Of a stretch of DNA of 64,000 bases, positions 43,401 through 52,317 are shown one piece after another (the stretch's first letter is position 1; each line of letters opens with the position of its first letter). The translations under genes were made by a program, and so were the position numbers. Source of the stretch: a candidate division Zixibacteria bacterium SM23_81 (lineage in GTDB: Bacteria; SM23-81); the NCBI GenBank assembly GCA_001304015.1, contig LJUY01000004.1, forward strand, positions 1 through 64,000, given 5' to 3'. The notes below the pieces were generated by a model. The model was not told the DNA's origin, searched no databases, and saw nothing but the letters and a program-made list of their open reading frames with translations.

Positions 43401-44521
43401 TCACCAGGGGGATAGTGACTGCTCGTTTCGACCGGAACACAGCCACCATCGACTCCCTGTTCATGCGCCTTGGAGAAGGTACCATCTTTGTTGCTGGCCG
43501 TGTGGCTCATGGCCGCGGGGAGCTCACTGACATCGATTTGCAGACCCGAGTCAAGGAAGTGAATATCAATCGGCCCAAAGAGATCGCCGTACAGATCCAA
43601 TCGATCGATCTGAACTATCGGAAAATGAATGGTTTCTATCTTCTAGAGGGAGATGTGGTTTTAGGCGAAACGCGTTTTCTAATCGATTTCAAACCGCAAT
43701 CTGTTTCCCCATTCACTCAGAGGATTGAACGCCCAAAGAAGGAACTTCCCGCGTTCTTGGCGCAAACCCGTCTAGACGTTCGTCTCCGGGAAAGCAAGAA
43801 CATCTGGGTAGATAACAATCTGGCACGTCTGCGTTTGCATGCTGAACTGGGCATCATCGGCACGGCCGCTCAGCCGAATCTGTCTGGACGCGTTGCCGTA
43901 GAAGAAGGTTACATTCTCTATTTAGACCGCAAGTTCAAGATCCAGAAAGGCATTGTCGACTTCGCGGATCCCCACCGTCTCAATCCCATCATAGACCTCA
44001 CAGCTGAGTCGTCCGTCAGCAGTTATCAAGAACAAGAGTGGCAGACCTATCAGGTCGCTCTCGCGGTGCAGGGACCACTTGATGAGGTCCAGGTGTCACT
44101 CACTTCAGAGCCGCTATTAGACAAGCCCGATATCGTCTCGCTGCTGACCCTGGGCCGAACCAGGGGGCAACTGGGCAGTCGAGAGGCTGGCAGCAGTGCG
44201 CTGGTCGAACGGGCCAAAGATTTCTCCAGCAGAAGAATAACCGGTTATACTGAAAGAAAATTGGGCAGCCTTCTGGGTCTAGAGCAGATCACCATTGAGG
44301 GAAATCTGTTTCGGTTCGACAAATCATGGGGGCCGAGATTGGTGGCCTCCAAGAGGATCTCGAAGCGCATGGATGTGACCTACACCACCACAGTGGGCTA
44401 TTTGAATGACTACAATATCCAATTGGGCTACCGCCTGACGCCGCATTTCTCCCTGGTCAGTCAGACCGATCAAGTAGGTCATTCAGGTGTCGACCTGCTC
44501 TATAAACTGAGATTTCCATGA
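40427..44521 (+). CDS. tamB: TamB-like translocation and assembly module protein (DUF490/AsmA-like)
   Basis: The 1364-residue protein has a single N-terminal membrane anchor (LLAALLACTLVLLVIALFLL), a long repetitive beta-rich periplasmic body, and a C-terminal DUF490-type domain (INPRHRLNPIIDLTAES-like region, here DFADPHRLNPIIDLTAESSVSSY, then RGQLGSREAGSSA and a terminal beta region). It bridges the inner and outer membranes and helps lipid transport and outer-membrane protein insertion. The tamA start overlaps its stop as ATGA. Confidence 0.9.
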   Translation: MKRSKRSIRHNVIRLLAALLACTLVLLVIALFLLTTSPGERLFKGLVEKQLSRILDQEVAIGQMETNLLSRLQIRDVKVYQLPSGDEEKVLLSMEYAKVQYRLTDLLRLQLSVRSLELDGLNLTVHRDSLGILNIPSPEPSSKPDAETKGPSFQVLLGQLSIRNSSFQYHDAQVPIEGRLQNLSGTVEYGSQDTYRYYIEIDSILAIYKDVSLAFHGGQMRGTWHPRLWKLDSLSVNLPDLALSGQAEVFQDDQKPTITGRVEMQGNPGLMWQQIGPLFTDEVPLVDGHLHLTADLEGALPEPCIQARLELTDFRGSSIRLSRGSIVAQWESGVATLEKLQLNVLGGQLSGKGSFIADSLNTFDLSLDVQAVDIAQTWQILYQEASPYQGRISGQVSLAGTGRQPRDWTTSANIQLQQVQYRSQNIPDYVARLSYGRGTARLSLDHQDSRVSAQARLEQDRLTGSFSLDIADLEPLAALANVWELTGTMEIQGDLSGTLSSPQVMMNLRGNNIAYQNFPVDSLAGSMRYQDGQISVSDMFCRGRLAVTDTLQAPFHLTGILGEISYEGRASGSAKDPVAQLDVNMNQVSYGDHRFDRGHLQIELKNHQVELTDLNVRRDSLLVRAIGQADIDSRRAICQVDLFEILTGQDSTALGQPSFPEEFVEGGGNLLRVGGITGAFDFLKKDAPVLQLNGELYDLGKLAQALPRPAEVTGAVKFDLKAHGNLDNPHAEFTCRCYRMGYGSAEIDSLRGHLIFADRQVQLKSLDLFQQEHHSLATALIELTQREHGRYSLSDQSPFRGRIQGQKLDLGIVQAFLPSVMEIAGLCSYDLSWNGTFANPHPLGTIQIQKGTFRGNPAAPPIEQIDLAISIQDSVLNIDQLTASFRQTPLFLGGQIITSQFQDFHVQLDLSVANYGTIASRGIVTPDSLQLKADIQKMDLAMIQPFFTTLQKLSGTLNTEIFLSGSPQDPQLKGQLVIRNLVIQPQGLDTPLTRGIVTARFDRNTATIDSLFMRLGEGTIFVAGRVAHGRGELTDIDLQTRVKEVNINRPKEIAVQIQSIDLNYRKMNGFYLLEGDVVLGETRFLIDFKPQSVSPFTQRIERPKKELPAFLAQTRLDVRLRESKNIWVDNNLARLRLHAELGIIGTAAQPNLSGRVAVEEGYILYLDRKFKIQKGIVDFADPHRLNPIIDLTAESSVSSYQEQEWQTYQVALAVQGPLDEVQVSLTSEPLLDKPDIVSLLTLGRTRGQLGSREAGSSALVERAKDFSSRRITGYTERKLGSLLGLEQITIEGNLFRFDKSWGPRLVASKRISKRMDVTYTTTVGYLNDYNIQLGYRLTPHFSLVSQTDQVGHSGVDLLYKLRFP

Positions 44522-46308
44522 ACAGAACGATCTTTTGGTGCTTGAGCCTCCTGATGAGCCTCCTTATCGGCTCAGGAACTCCGGCCGCCAAGGATTTGGA
44601 GAAGCTCAAGGTTACATCTGTCGTTTTTCAGGGCAACAAGGCCTTCTCTGAGCGTTCTTTGAAGAAGATCATGCTCACCCGCACAGCGGGATTCCTGAGG
44701 CCGGCCTATTACCATCCAGATGTCTTTCAGGATGATGTCACCAGCCTTTTAGAATTCTATCGACGAAATGGTCATTTAGAAGTCAGCATACCCCAGACTG
44801 AGGTCGTCATCGACTCTGCAAAGAGCACAGCGGATGTGCGTATCACCATCGTAGAAGGCGAGCTGACCCGAGTAGACGGCGTTGCTATCCTGGGCAATAC
44901 GGTTTTTTCGGACGATGTCTTGATGGAGCAGATCAAGATCCGCTCCGGAGACCCTCTAAAGCGACAAGAAATCCAAAACGCCACCTTGGCCATTCTGACA
45001 CTCTATTCCAACAATGGCTATCTGGAAGCAACCGTGAGCCCGGACATCCGGATCAATCAGGAAGGCCATCGCGCCCTGGTCGACTTTTTCATCCAGGAAA
45101 ACAACCAGTTTCGGGTCGACAAATTATGTTTTGAGGGATTGGACAAAACAAAACCGGCGATTGCTAGACGAGAGCTCTTGTTTTGTCCGGGAGACATCGT
45201 TCGCTACTCGCAGCTCCTGCAATCACAACGCAATCTGTACCTGACAGGTTTGTTTGAAAGCGTTTTTATCCGCCCACTGTCCCCGGCCGATGAGGATTCA
45301 GCGAAAAAAGATATTCTCGTTGAACTCAGGGAGAGGATGGCCTGGGAGCTCAACACGGGCATCGGATATGGGTCTGTTGAAAAAGCTCGCTTAACCCTGG
45401 GCCTGTTCAACATGAACCTGGCAGGAACGGCCAGAAAAGTTGGATTGACTGGAAAGATGAGCTTTGTGAACCGGCGGGTGGAGGTTTCCTTCACGGAACC
45501 GTGGACGCTGGGGTATCGATGGCGAACGGATATCAACCTGTTGACTGAATATCTCGAGGAACCCGGTTTTGATCTGACCCGTACCGGTGGGCGCATCGAG
45601 GTCGGCCGCTCTTTCTCTCATCGCTCCAGTGCCTCTCTGACCTATCGCCAGGAGCAGGTTAATCTTCGCCGCATCAAGGTGAGACCTGTACCAGAGAAAT
45701 ACAAGACCAATCTACGGACCTTAACTCTTTCTCTGGTATATGACACCCGGGACAACCTATTTAACAGCACCAGAGGATTGTACCTGGAATGGACCAACGA
45801 GATGGCTGGAGCCTTTTTACAGGGCACAGACACGTTTGCGCGATCTATTGGCCGGGCGAAATATTTTCACCGCCTGACGAGCTCCGCCCTTTTGGCCCAT
45901 TCTCTTGAGGCCGGCTGGATGGATGTTTTCGGATCCTCTGATGAGATCCCCTTGAACGAACGGTTTTTCACCGGAGGACCGAACTCTCTGCGTGGATTCG
46001 AATATCGGCTTGCAGGCCCATTGGATGAGAACGGTTACCCGTTGGGAGGAAAGTTCAAAACAACTCTCAACGTGGAGGTGCGTCAAGGTGTATACAAATG
46101 GATCGGCGCAGTGCTTTTCGCCGACATGGGAAATGTGTGGAAAGAAGTGGAACAGGCTCGACTCGACGACATTCGATTTTCTCCCGGCTTCGGCCTTCGC
46201 GTGAACACGCCCCTGGGCATCTTTCGCTGCGACCTCGGCATCAATGTGAAGCCCAGACGAAATGAGGCCTCTGGGAGAGTAGTATTCAACATGGGACAGG
46301 CTTTTTAA
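44518..46308 (+). CDS. tamA: TamA/BamA-type outer membrane assembly protein (Omp85 family)
   Basis: The 596-residue protein has a signal peptide (FWCLSLLMSLLIGSGTPAAA-like), about three to four POTRA repeats (VTSVVFQGNKAFSERSLKK; VDGVAILGNTVFSDDVLMEQIKI; VDKLCFEGLDKTKP) and a 16-strand barrel with FFTGGPNSLRGFEYRLAGP, the VRGF-type lid-lock motif, and a C-terminal Phe. The pairing with tamB favours TamA over the essential BamA. Confidence 0.92.
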   Translation: MNRTIFWCLSLLMSLLIGSGTPAAKDLEKLKVTSVVFQGNKAFSERSLKKIMLTRTAGFLRPAYYHPDVFQDDVTSLLEFYRRNGHLEVSIPQTEVVIDSAKSTADVRITIVEGELTRVDGVAILGNTVFSDDVLMEQIKIRSGDPLKRQEIQNATLAILTLYSNNGYLEATVSPDIRINQEGHRALVDFFIQENNQFRVDKLCFEGLDKTKPAIARRELLFCPGDIVRYSQLLQSQRNLYLTGLFESVFIRPLSPADEDSAKKDILVELRERMAWELNTGIGYGSVEKARLTLGLFNMNLAGTARKVGLTGKMSFVNRRVEVSFTEPWTLGYRWRTDINLLTEYLEEPGFDLTRTGGRIEVGRSFSHRSSASLTYRQEQVNLRRIKVRPVPEKYKTNLRTLTLSLVYDTRDNLFNSTRGLYLEWTNEMAGAFLQGTDTFARSIGRAKYFHRLTSSALLAHSLEAGWMDVFGSSDEIPLNERFFTGGPNSLRGFEYRLAGPLDENGYPLGGKFKTTLNVEVRQGVYKWIGAVLFADMGNVWKEVEQARLDDIRFSPGFGLRVNTPLGIFRCDLGINVKPRRNEASGRVVFNMGQAF

Positions 46309-46344
46309 CATCGATGGCGCTCATACGCTGAGATATATTTACCT

Positions 46345-47772
46345 ATGGAGCAACAGGGCAAAAACGATCGCTGGTGGTCGCAGATACGATCCCTGTATTC
46401 AGATATTTGGGACTTTCTGACAAAGGACATCTGGAGTCTCGATCTGACAAAATTGAGCCGTCTGCAGGCCTTCGGCATCCGGCAGGCCAAGGTGCTCATC
46501 TTTGTCTTGCGACAATTCTATTCGGATAAGCTCCTCATCCGAGCATCCTCTCTCACTTACTCCAGCCTGCTGGCCATCGTCCCCTTTCTGGCCGTCGTCT
46601 TCTCCATTCTCAAAGCGATCGGCCTCCACATAAACCTGGCGCCGGCCCTGTCCAATTTTCTGGCCCCGTTGGGTGACCGGGGGGAGATCATCGCGGAGAA
46701 GATCTTGGAATTTGTGGCCAACGCCCAGACCAGCACCCTGGGCCTTGTGGGAACCACCGTTCTTCTTCTGACGGTATACGGCATTTTGAACAAAATCGAG
46801 GGGTCCTACAACGACATCTGGCATGTCCCCGAGGGGCGAACCTGGCCGCGCCGATTGGCAGGTTATACGCTTTTGACCGGGGTCGGCCCTCTGTCGCTGT
46901 TCCTCATCCTCGCCCTGACGGCCTCCCTCACCTCCTTGGACTTCGTCCGCGAATTTCTCAGTTTGCAACACCTCGCCAAGCTGTTTGATCTGGTTGTCAA
47001 GTTGATGCCCTATGTGCTCAGTTGCCTGCTATTTTCCATCGTCATCTGGTTCGTTCCCAACATCCGGGTCAGCATCCGGGCGGCCATCATCGGGGGGGTC
47101 TTTTCAGGCATACTCTGGCAGCTGTCCAACTGGGGTTTTGCACGATTTATCGCTGGGGCGACCCGCGCCAGCACGCGAGACATCCTTTTCGCAGGATTTG
47201 CCGCCTTGCCACTCTTCCTGTTGTGGCTCTATGCCAGCTGGAGCATCCTGTTGCTCGGCGCCGAGCTCGGCTATGTGGTTCAGCATGTGGGAATCATGGA
47301 ATGGCGGGAGCTGGAAAAGCGGTACGGCGAATCACTGCGTCGTTTCATCGCAGTTCGGACAGTTTTGGTCATCGTGAGAGACTCTGCTGCCCATAAAGGT
47401 GCATCAAATTTGGTCGGCCTCGCTAGAGAAGTCGGTGCCCCGGAGCCGGTGGTCCGAAGCGCGCTACAACCGCTGTTTTTTGCTAAAATTATAACTTCTG
47501 CTCCGGCTGGCTCCCTAAACTATGTTCCGGCTCGAGATCCGGCTCGAATCACCATGGCAGAGCTTCTCCTGGCCCTCAGGGGAGAAATCTCGCTGCCCAA
47601 GAGGCTGTTTTCCCGAGACAAGTTCGGACAGAACGTGGTGGCACTCCTCCGGGAAATCGACTCCTCAATGGATGAAGGCATCGCTAACTTATCTCTCAAA
47701 GAGACTACGGACTTCGTGGAAGGACGCTTAAGTCCTGACAAGCACGGCCCGAAACCTTATATAAGCAAATGA
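46345..47772 (+). CDS. YihY/virulence-factor-BrkB family membrane protein
   Basis: The 475-residue protein has six predicted helices in the YihY domain (about 60-330), with IRASSLTYSSLLAIVPFLAVVFS and the motif YASWSILLLGAELGYVVQH. It is followed by a C-terminal domain of about 140 residues that resembles a winged-helix segment (ASNLVGLAREVGAPEPVVRSALQPLFFAKII), as seen in some homologues. It was once annotated as RNase BN, but this is no longer accepted. The function is unknown. It lies 36 bp after tamA. Confidence 0.88.
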   Translation: MEQQGKNDRWWSQIRSLYSDIWDFLTKDIWSLDLTKLSRLQAFGIRQAKVLIFVLRQFYSDKLLIRASSLTYSSLLAIVPFLAVVFSILKAIGLHINLAPALSNFLAPLGDRGEIIAEKILEFVANAQTSTLGLVGTTVLLLTVYGILNKIEGSYNDIWHVPEGRTWPRRLAGYTLLTGVGPLSLFLILALTASLTSLDFVREFLSLQHLAKLFDLVVKLMPYVLSCLLFSIVIWFVPNIRVSIRAAIIGGVFSGILWQLSNWGFARFIAGATRASTRDILFAGFAALPLFLLWLYASWSILLLGAELGYVVQHVGIMEWRELEKRYGESLRRFIAVRTVLVIVRDSAAHKGASNLVGLAREVGAPEPVVRSALQPLFFAKIITSAPAGSLNYVPARDPARITMAELLLALRGEISLPKRLFSRDKFGQNVVALLREIDSSMDEGIANLSLKETTDFVEGRLSPDKHGPKPYISK

Positions 47773-47812
47773 CACTTATCCCTAAACGGATTATCAGCTG
47801 AAAGGTGTGACT

Positions 47813-49219
47813 ATGAAGATCAAACTCAGTTTTTTGGGCGCCGCGCAGAACGTGACCGGTTCCCGATACATGGTGGAGACCAATGGCCAAAGGCTGCTGG
47901 TAGATTGCGGATTGTATCAGGAGAGGGACCTTCGGGGAAGGAACTGGGATCCTTTCCCCATTCCCCCCAAGAGCATCGATGGCGTCCTTTTGACTCACGC
48001 TCACCTGGATCACTGCGGTCTTCTGCCAAAGCTGGTCAGGGAGGGGTTCGCTGGAAAGGTCTATTGCACCGACGCCACCGCTGAGATCGCCCAGATCGTC
48101 CTGCTGGACTCCGCCCATCTGCAGGAAGAGGATGCCGAGTATAAGCGAAAGCGGCACGAACGAGAGGGCCGAAAGGGGCCCTATCCCGAATTGCCACTGT
48201 ACACAACAGAGGACGCCGAAGCCGTGACGCCCCTGTTCACGCCGGTCAAGTATGAACAGCCCCTTCAGCTGGGTGATGGTCTGGAGGCCATCTACCACGA
48301 CGCTGGCCATATCTTGGGGGCATCCACCATTTTGCTGAAGATCAAACAGAATGGCGAGGGGCGAAAAATATCGTTCTCCGGCGATGTGGGCCGGTGGGAC
48401 AAACCGATACTTCAAGATCCAATCCTAGTGGATCAGGCTGATTATGTGGTGGTGGAATCAACTTATGGGGACAGACTGCACGATGACGAGGCATCTGTGA
48501 ACGGTGACCTAGCCAAGGTCATTAATGAGACCCGAAAGGCAGAAGGCAACATCGTCATCCCCAGCTTCGCTGTGGAGCGAGCTCAGGAGGTATTGTATCA
48601 TCTAAACGAGTTGTTGATGGAGAATCTCATACCTCACCTACCGGTCTTTATAGATAGCCCCATGGCCATCAGCGTCACAGAGGTGTTCGAGCATCACCCC
48701 GAGCTGTTTGACGAGGAGATGATGAAGCTGATTCTCAGGAGAAAATCGCCCTTCGATCTTCCCAGGCTGAAGATGACCAGGACCGTTGATGAATCAAAGG
48801 CCATCAACGATGTGGAAGGCACGGCCATCATCATTGCCGGCTCCGGCATGTGCACCGGTGGCAGGATTAAGCATCACCTGGTCCGCAACATATCCAGACC
48901 AGAGAGCGCCATACTCTTCGTGGGCTATCAGGCGGTTGGCACCCTAGGGAGGCACATCGTCGACGGGGCCAAGGAGGTCAGGATTTTAGGGCAGATGCAT
49001 CGTGTTCGGGCCAGAATAGCGCAAATCCACGGTTTCTCAGCTCATGCCGACCGTGACGAGTTGCTCAGATGGTTGTCGGGACTGAAGAAATCTCCCAGGC
49101 ACGTTTTTGTCACTCACGGGGAGCCGGAAGCTGCGGCTGCGTTTTCCAAATTTCTCCATGAAAAAACCGGCTGGGAGACGTCAGTGCCGAGCTATGAAGA
49201 CACTGTCACCTTAAACTAG
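47813..49219 (+). CDS. Metallo-beta-lactamase/beta-CASP exoribonuclease-like protein
   Basis: The 468-residue protein has the MBL metal site THAHLDHCG, then SGDVGRWDKPIL and VVESTYGDR, and the beta-CASP motifs STYGDRLHDD, ISVTEVFEHHPELFDEEM and HGFSAHADRDELLRWL with HVFVTHGEP. It resembles the CPSF73/YSH1-type RNA-processing nucleases, and bacterial members are probable RNases. The start at 47813 was chosen because AAAGGTG lies seven bases upstream. Confidence 0.92.
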   Translation: MKIKLSFLGAAQNVTGSRYMVETNGQRLLVDCGLYQERDLRGRNWDPFPIPPKSIDGVLLTHAHLDHCGLLPKLVREGFAGKVYCTDATAEIAQIVLLDSAHLQEEDAEYKRKRHEREGRKGPYPELPLYTTEDAEAVTPLFTPVKYEQPLQLGDGLEAIYHDAGHILGASTILLKIKQNGEGRKISFSGDVGRWDKPILQDPILVDQADYVVVESTYGDRLHDDEASVNGDLAKVINETRKAEGNIVIPSFAVERAQEVLYHLNELLMENLIPHLPVFIDSPMAISVTEVFEHHPELFDEEMMKLILRRKSPFDLPRLKMTRTVDESKAINDVEGTAIIIAGSGMCTGGRIKHHLVRNISRPESAILFVGYQAVGTLGRHIVDGAKEVRILGQMHRVRARIAQIHGFSAHADRDELLRWLSGLKKSPRHVFVTHGEPEAAAAFSKFLHEKTGWETSVPSYEDTVTLN

Positions 49220-49242
49220 TCTGAGATCATTGAGGAAGCGCC

Positions 49243-50931
49243 ATGAGGATACTCGTAACCATTTCTGGCGTGATGGCAATTTTATTTTCGATGTGCTGTT
49301 TTATTCTACCTTCGCATGTTTGTGCGCAAAGTCTCTCCGATCAGGTCGACGAGCTGCTGCGAGGACGCATCGAGGTAGCCGGCGTGCCACCGAAAATTGA
49401 GGTCATAGACGAGCTGATCCATTCCTCGAACGTGTTGCCACTGTTTTACGAAAGACGGGCTTATCGCCCGGCCTGGAGCGGCGACTCCGGCCCTCTATCA
49501 CGGATCGACGATCTCATCAAAGCCATCGGCCAGGCCGATCGGGAAGGCCTCCGCCCTGCCGACTACCATCTGGCCAGGCTCCAGACGACGCTGGAGGAGA
49601 TCCGTCAAAACCAGAAAAAGCGATTGCCATTGAACCCGCACCGCTTGGCAGACTTGGACTTGTTGGCCACGGATGCCTTCCTGATCCTGGGATCGCATTA
49701 TCTGGCCGGGCGTATTAACCCTGAGACCATCGATCCGGAGTGGGTCGCCAATCGCCGGGAGACCGATCTGGCGGTTGTGCTCCAGAAGGCACTGGACGCC
49801 AACCATATCAAGGCGGCCCTGGAGGACCTGCTTCCCCAGCAGCCGGGATACGGCCGGCTCAAAGAGGCGCTTCTGAAATATCGAGATCTAAGCGCCAGGG
49901 GCGGCTGGCCATCTGTGCCCGATGGTCCCAAACTGCAAAAAGGCGACCGCGGGCTTCGAGTCGCGTTGCTTCGCTCCCGCTTGGTGAGCGAAGGCGTTCT
50001 TCGTCAAGGGGAGTCAGTCGAAGCAGAACTGTTCGACAATCTTCTCGACGAGGCCGTTCGGCAGTTTCAGCAGCGTCATGGTCTAGATACCGATGGTGTG
50101 GTAGGCCCGGCCACACTTGGAGCGCTGAACGTCTCGGCCCAAGAGCGTGTCCGTCAGATCGAGGTCAACATGGAGCGCTGGCGCTGGTTGCCCCAGGAGC
50201 TTGGCCAGCAGTACATTCTTGTGAACATCGCCAACTTCGAGCTGGACGTGGTGGAAGACGGCCAGCCCATCCTGGTGATGAAGGTGGTGGTGGGCATGGA
50301 TTATCGCCGAACGCCGGTGTTCAGCGATAAGATGACCTATCTGGTGCTGAGTCCGTGTTGGAACGTACCACCGAGCATCGCAGTGGAAGATAAACTACCG
50401 CTTATCAGGAAGGATCCTGGCTATTTAGCCAAACAGAACATGAAGCTCATTGGGGGTGGGGGCTCCGAGACGAAAGAAATCGATCCCATGACCGTCGATT
50501 GGTCAAAGGTCACCGCCGAGAGCTTCAATTACCGTTTGCGCCAGGCCCCCGGTCCTTGGAATGCCTTGGGAAGAGTGAAATTCATGTTCCCCAACAAGTT
50601 CAACGTCTATCTGCACGATACACCCTCCCGAGAGCTGTTCGCCAAGCCTGAGCGGACCTTCAGCTCGGGGTGTATCCGTCTGGAGAAACCCATCGAGCTG
50701 GCCCAGTATCTTCTCCGAGAAGACCCCAAATGGTCGCCAGAAAACATACTGGCCGCCATCGATAAAAGAGTGGAGCAGACGGTCCAGCTGCCGAAAAAGG
50801 TGCCGGTGCATCTTCTGTACTGGACGGCCTGGGTGACCGAGGATGGAGCGGCTCACTTCCGCAAGGATATCTACGGGCGGGATAAGCTGGTCGCAGCGGC
50901 TCTAGCGGAGAAACCGCCGATAGCTGACTGA
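49243..50931 (+). CDS. L,D-transpeptidase with peptidoglycan-binding domain (YcbB/LdtD type)
   Basis: The 562-residue exported enzyme has a signal peptide (AILFSMCCFILPSHVCA), a scaffold domain (PLFYERRAYRPAWSGD), a PG_binding_1 domain (EAVRQFQQRHGLDTDGVVGPATLGALN), and a YkuD catalytic domain with His458 in HDTPSRELF and Cys477 in SSGCIRLEKP. It makes 3-3 cross-links or attaches proteins to peptidoglycan. GAGGA precedes the ATG. It is followed by an M15-type peptidase. Confidence 0.93.
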   Translation: MRILVTISGVMAILFSMCCFILPSHVCAQSLSDQVDELLRGRIEVAGVPPKIEVIDELIHSSNVLPLFYERRAYRPAWSGDSGPLSRIDDLIKAIGQADREGLRPADYHLARLQTTLEEIRQNQKKRLPLNPHRLADLDLLATDAFLILGSHYLAGRINPETIDPEWVANRRETDLAVVLQKALDANHIKAALEDLLPQQPGYGRLKEALLKYRDLSARGGWPSVPDGPKLQKGDRGLRVALLRSRLVSEGVLRQGESVEAELFDNLLDEAVRQFQQRHGLDTDGVVGPATLGALNVSAQERVRQIEVNMERWRWLPQELGQQYILVNIANFELDVVEDGQPILVMKVVVGMDYRRTPVFSDKMTYLVLSPCWNVPPSIAVEDKLPLIRKDPGYLAKQNMKLIGGGGSETKEIDPMTVDWSKVTAESFNYRLRQAPGPWNALGRVKFMFPNKFNVYLHDTPSRELFAKPERTFSSGCIRLEKPIELAQYLLREDPKWSPENILAAIDKRVEQTVQLPKKVPVHLLYWTAWVTEDGAAHFRKDIYGRDKLVAAALAEKPPIAD

Positions 50932-50972
50932 GAAGGAAAATGCACGTACCACTCGGAATCATGGAGACTGAG

Positions 50973-51965
50973 ATGAAAGCCCATTTTCAATCAATACTCC
51001 GATCAGTATTTCCACTATCGTTTACCCTGATCATATCGGTGTCACTGACAGTGAGTCTGCCCAGCGTTGCAGGAGCGGGTTTCTCCGCTGAGAGGGCCGG
51101 ATTCATTATCAAGTTCAGGGATGAGGTCTCGCCATACCGCATCATGAGTGCTTTTGTCTTGCCCGGCGAGGAGCTGGCCATCCGGGTTGAGAACCCCCCT
51201 CCCCAGGAACAATATCTCATGAGGACTTCAGCGGGAGCATTGATAGATACCAAAACCGCTCACTGGCGCTGGCGAGCCCCTGAGAAGCCGGAACTTTACC
51301 CGCTTCAAATCGTTCACCCGGCCTCGGCCGATTCCATCGTTCTGAACGTCTTCGTCATGGTCCCCTTCGACCATCTCAAGGGGGAGGAGCTCAATGGCTA
51401 CCGCATTGGGAAGTACCCCTCCATTCCCCTCAAGCAGCTGCCCATCTATAAACCTCCACAGGGCTTTATCGAGGTCACCGAGGAAAACCAGGAGACCTTG
51501 ATTTCTCCCCATTTCAAACTCAAGAACTTCCTGTGCAAGCAAGAAGACGGCTATCCTAAATATCTTGTGCTCAAAGAGCGGCTGCTCCTAAAACTGGAGC
51601 TTATCCTTGAGAAGACCAACGGAAAAGGATACAATTGTCCCTCATTCCATATCATGAGCGGCTACAGGACCCCGTACTACAACAAGCTTATTGGAAACGT
51701 AAAATATAGCCGTCACCTCTGGGGTGGCGCCGCTGACATCTTCATTGACGAGAATCCTCAGGATGGAATGATGGATGACTTGAATCGGGATGGACATATC
51801 GACTATCGCGACGCCGGAATTTTATACGACATCATCGACCAGATGTACGGAAGACCTTGGTACGAAATGTTTCTAGGAGGTTTGGGCAGATACAAAAAGA
51901 CCAAATCCCACGGACCCTTTGTGCATGTCGATGTGAGGGGATTTCGAGCCAGATGGGGTGAATAA
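50973..51965 (+). CDS. Exported M15-type D-Ala-D-Ala carboxypeptidase-like protein (DUF882/YcbK type)
   Basis: The 330-residue protein has a signal peptide (FPLSFTLIISVSLTVSLPSVAGA). The M15 metal motifs are SRHLWGGAADIFID (H-x6-D) and HGPFVHVDVRG. The N-terminal half is a beta-rich domain with no clear match. It should cleave peptidoglycan cross-links or stems in the periplasm, next to the L,D-transpeptidase. The start at 50973 has GGAG upstream; an ATG at 50940 also has a site (GAGAAGGAAA) but gives an overlong signal region. Confidence 0.85.
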   Translation: MKAHFQSILRSVFPLSFTLIISVSLTVSLPSVAGAGFSAERAGFIIKFRDEVSPYRIMSAFVLPGEELAIRVENPPPQEQYLMRTSAGALIDTKTAHWRWRAPEKPELYPLQIVHPASADSIVLNVFVMVPFDHLKGEELNGYRIGKYPSIPLKQLPIYKPPQGFIEVTEENQETLISPHFKLKNFLCKQEDGYPKYLVLKERLLLKLELILEKTNGKGYNCPSFHIMSGYRTPYYNKLIGNVKYSRHLWGGAADIFIDENPQDGMMDDLNRDGHIDYRDAGILYDIIDQMYGRPWYEMFLGGLGRYKKTKSHGPFVHVDVRGFRARWGE

Positions 51966-51990
51966 GCAGTGATAGCAGAGCTTTTCATAA

Positions 51991-52290
51991 TGTAACGCAA
52001 GACAAAAAGGCGCCCAGATACAAAACGGAGAATATAGAGATAGCTTATGCCAGAACTTTCCCGAGGGCTACGGCTTGGTGAAAGGAAACATCACACCAGA
52101 CTCGACTCGCGTCGGGAGCACAATATTGAACAGCAAGCTGAGCAATAAAGGCGTACTGATTTTGGGCATGGAAAGAGGAACAATTTGGATTCCCATACCC
52201 AAGGACGAAGAGACCATTCAGATTGGCGACAAGCTGGTGGTTTATGGTATTCTTAGCTCTCTGAGAGGTGTATTCCATCAAGTATCATAA
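51991..52290 (+). pseudogene. Orphan TrkA-C/RCK_C domain, probably a remnant
   Basis: A reading frame open from 51991 contains YGLVKGNITPDSTRVGSTILNSKLSNKGVLILGMERGTIWIPIPKDEETIQIGDKLVVYG, the fold pattern of a TrkA C-terminal (RCK_C) domain. No ATG with a ribosome site lies in front; only a TTG at 52075. The membrane or N-terminal part that such domains normally follow is missing, so it looks like the tail of a lost potassium channel or transporter gene. Confidence 0.5.
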
Positions 52291-52317
52291 CCTTCCACTC
52301 GTTCTTAACGTTATCAT

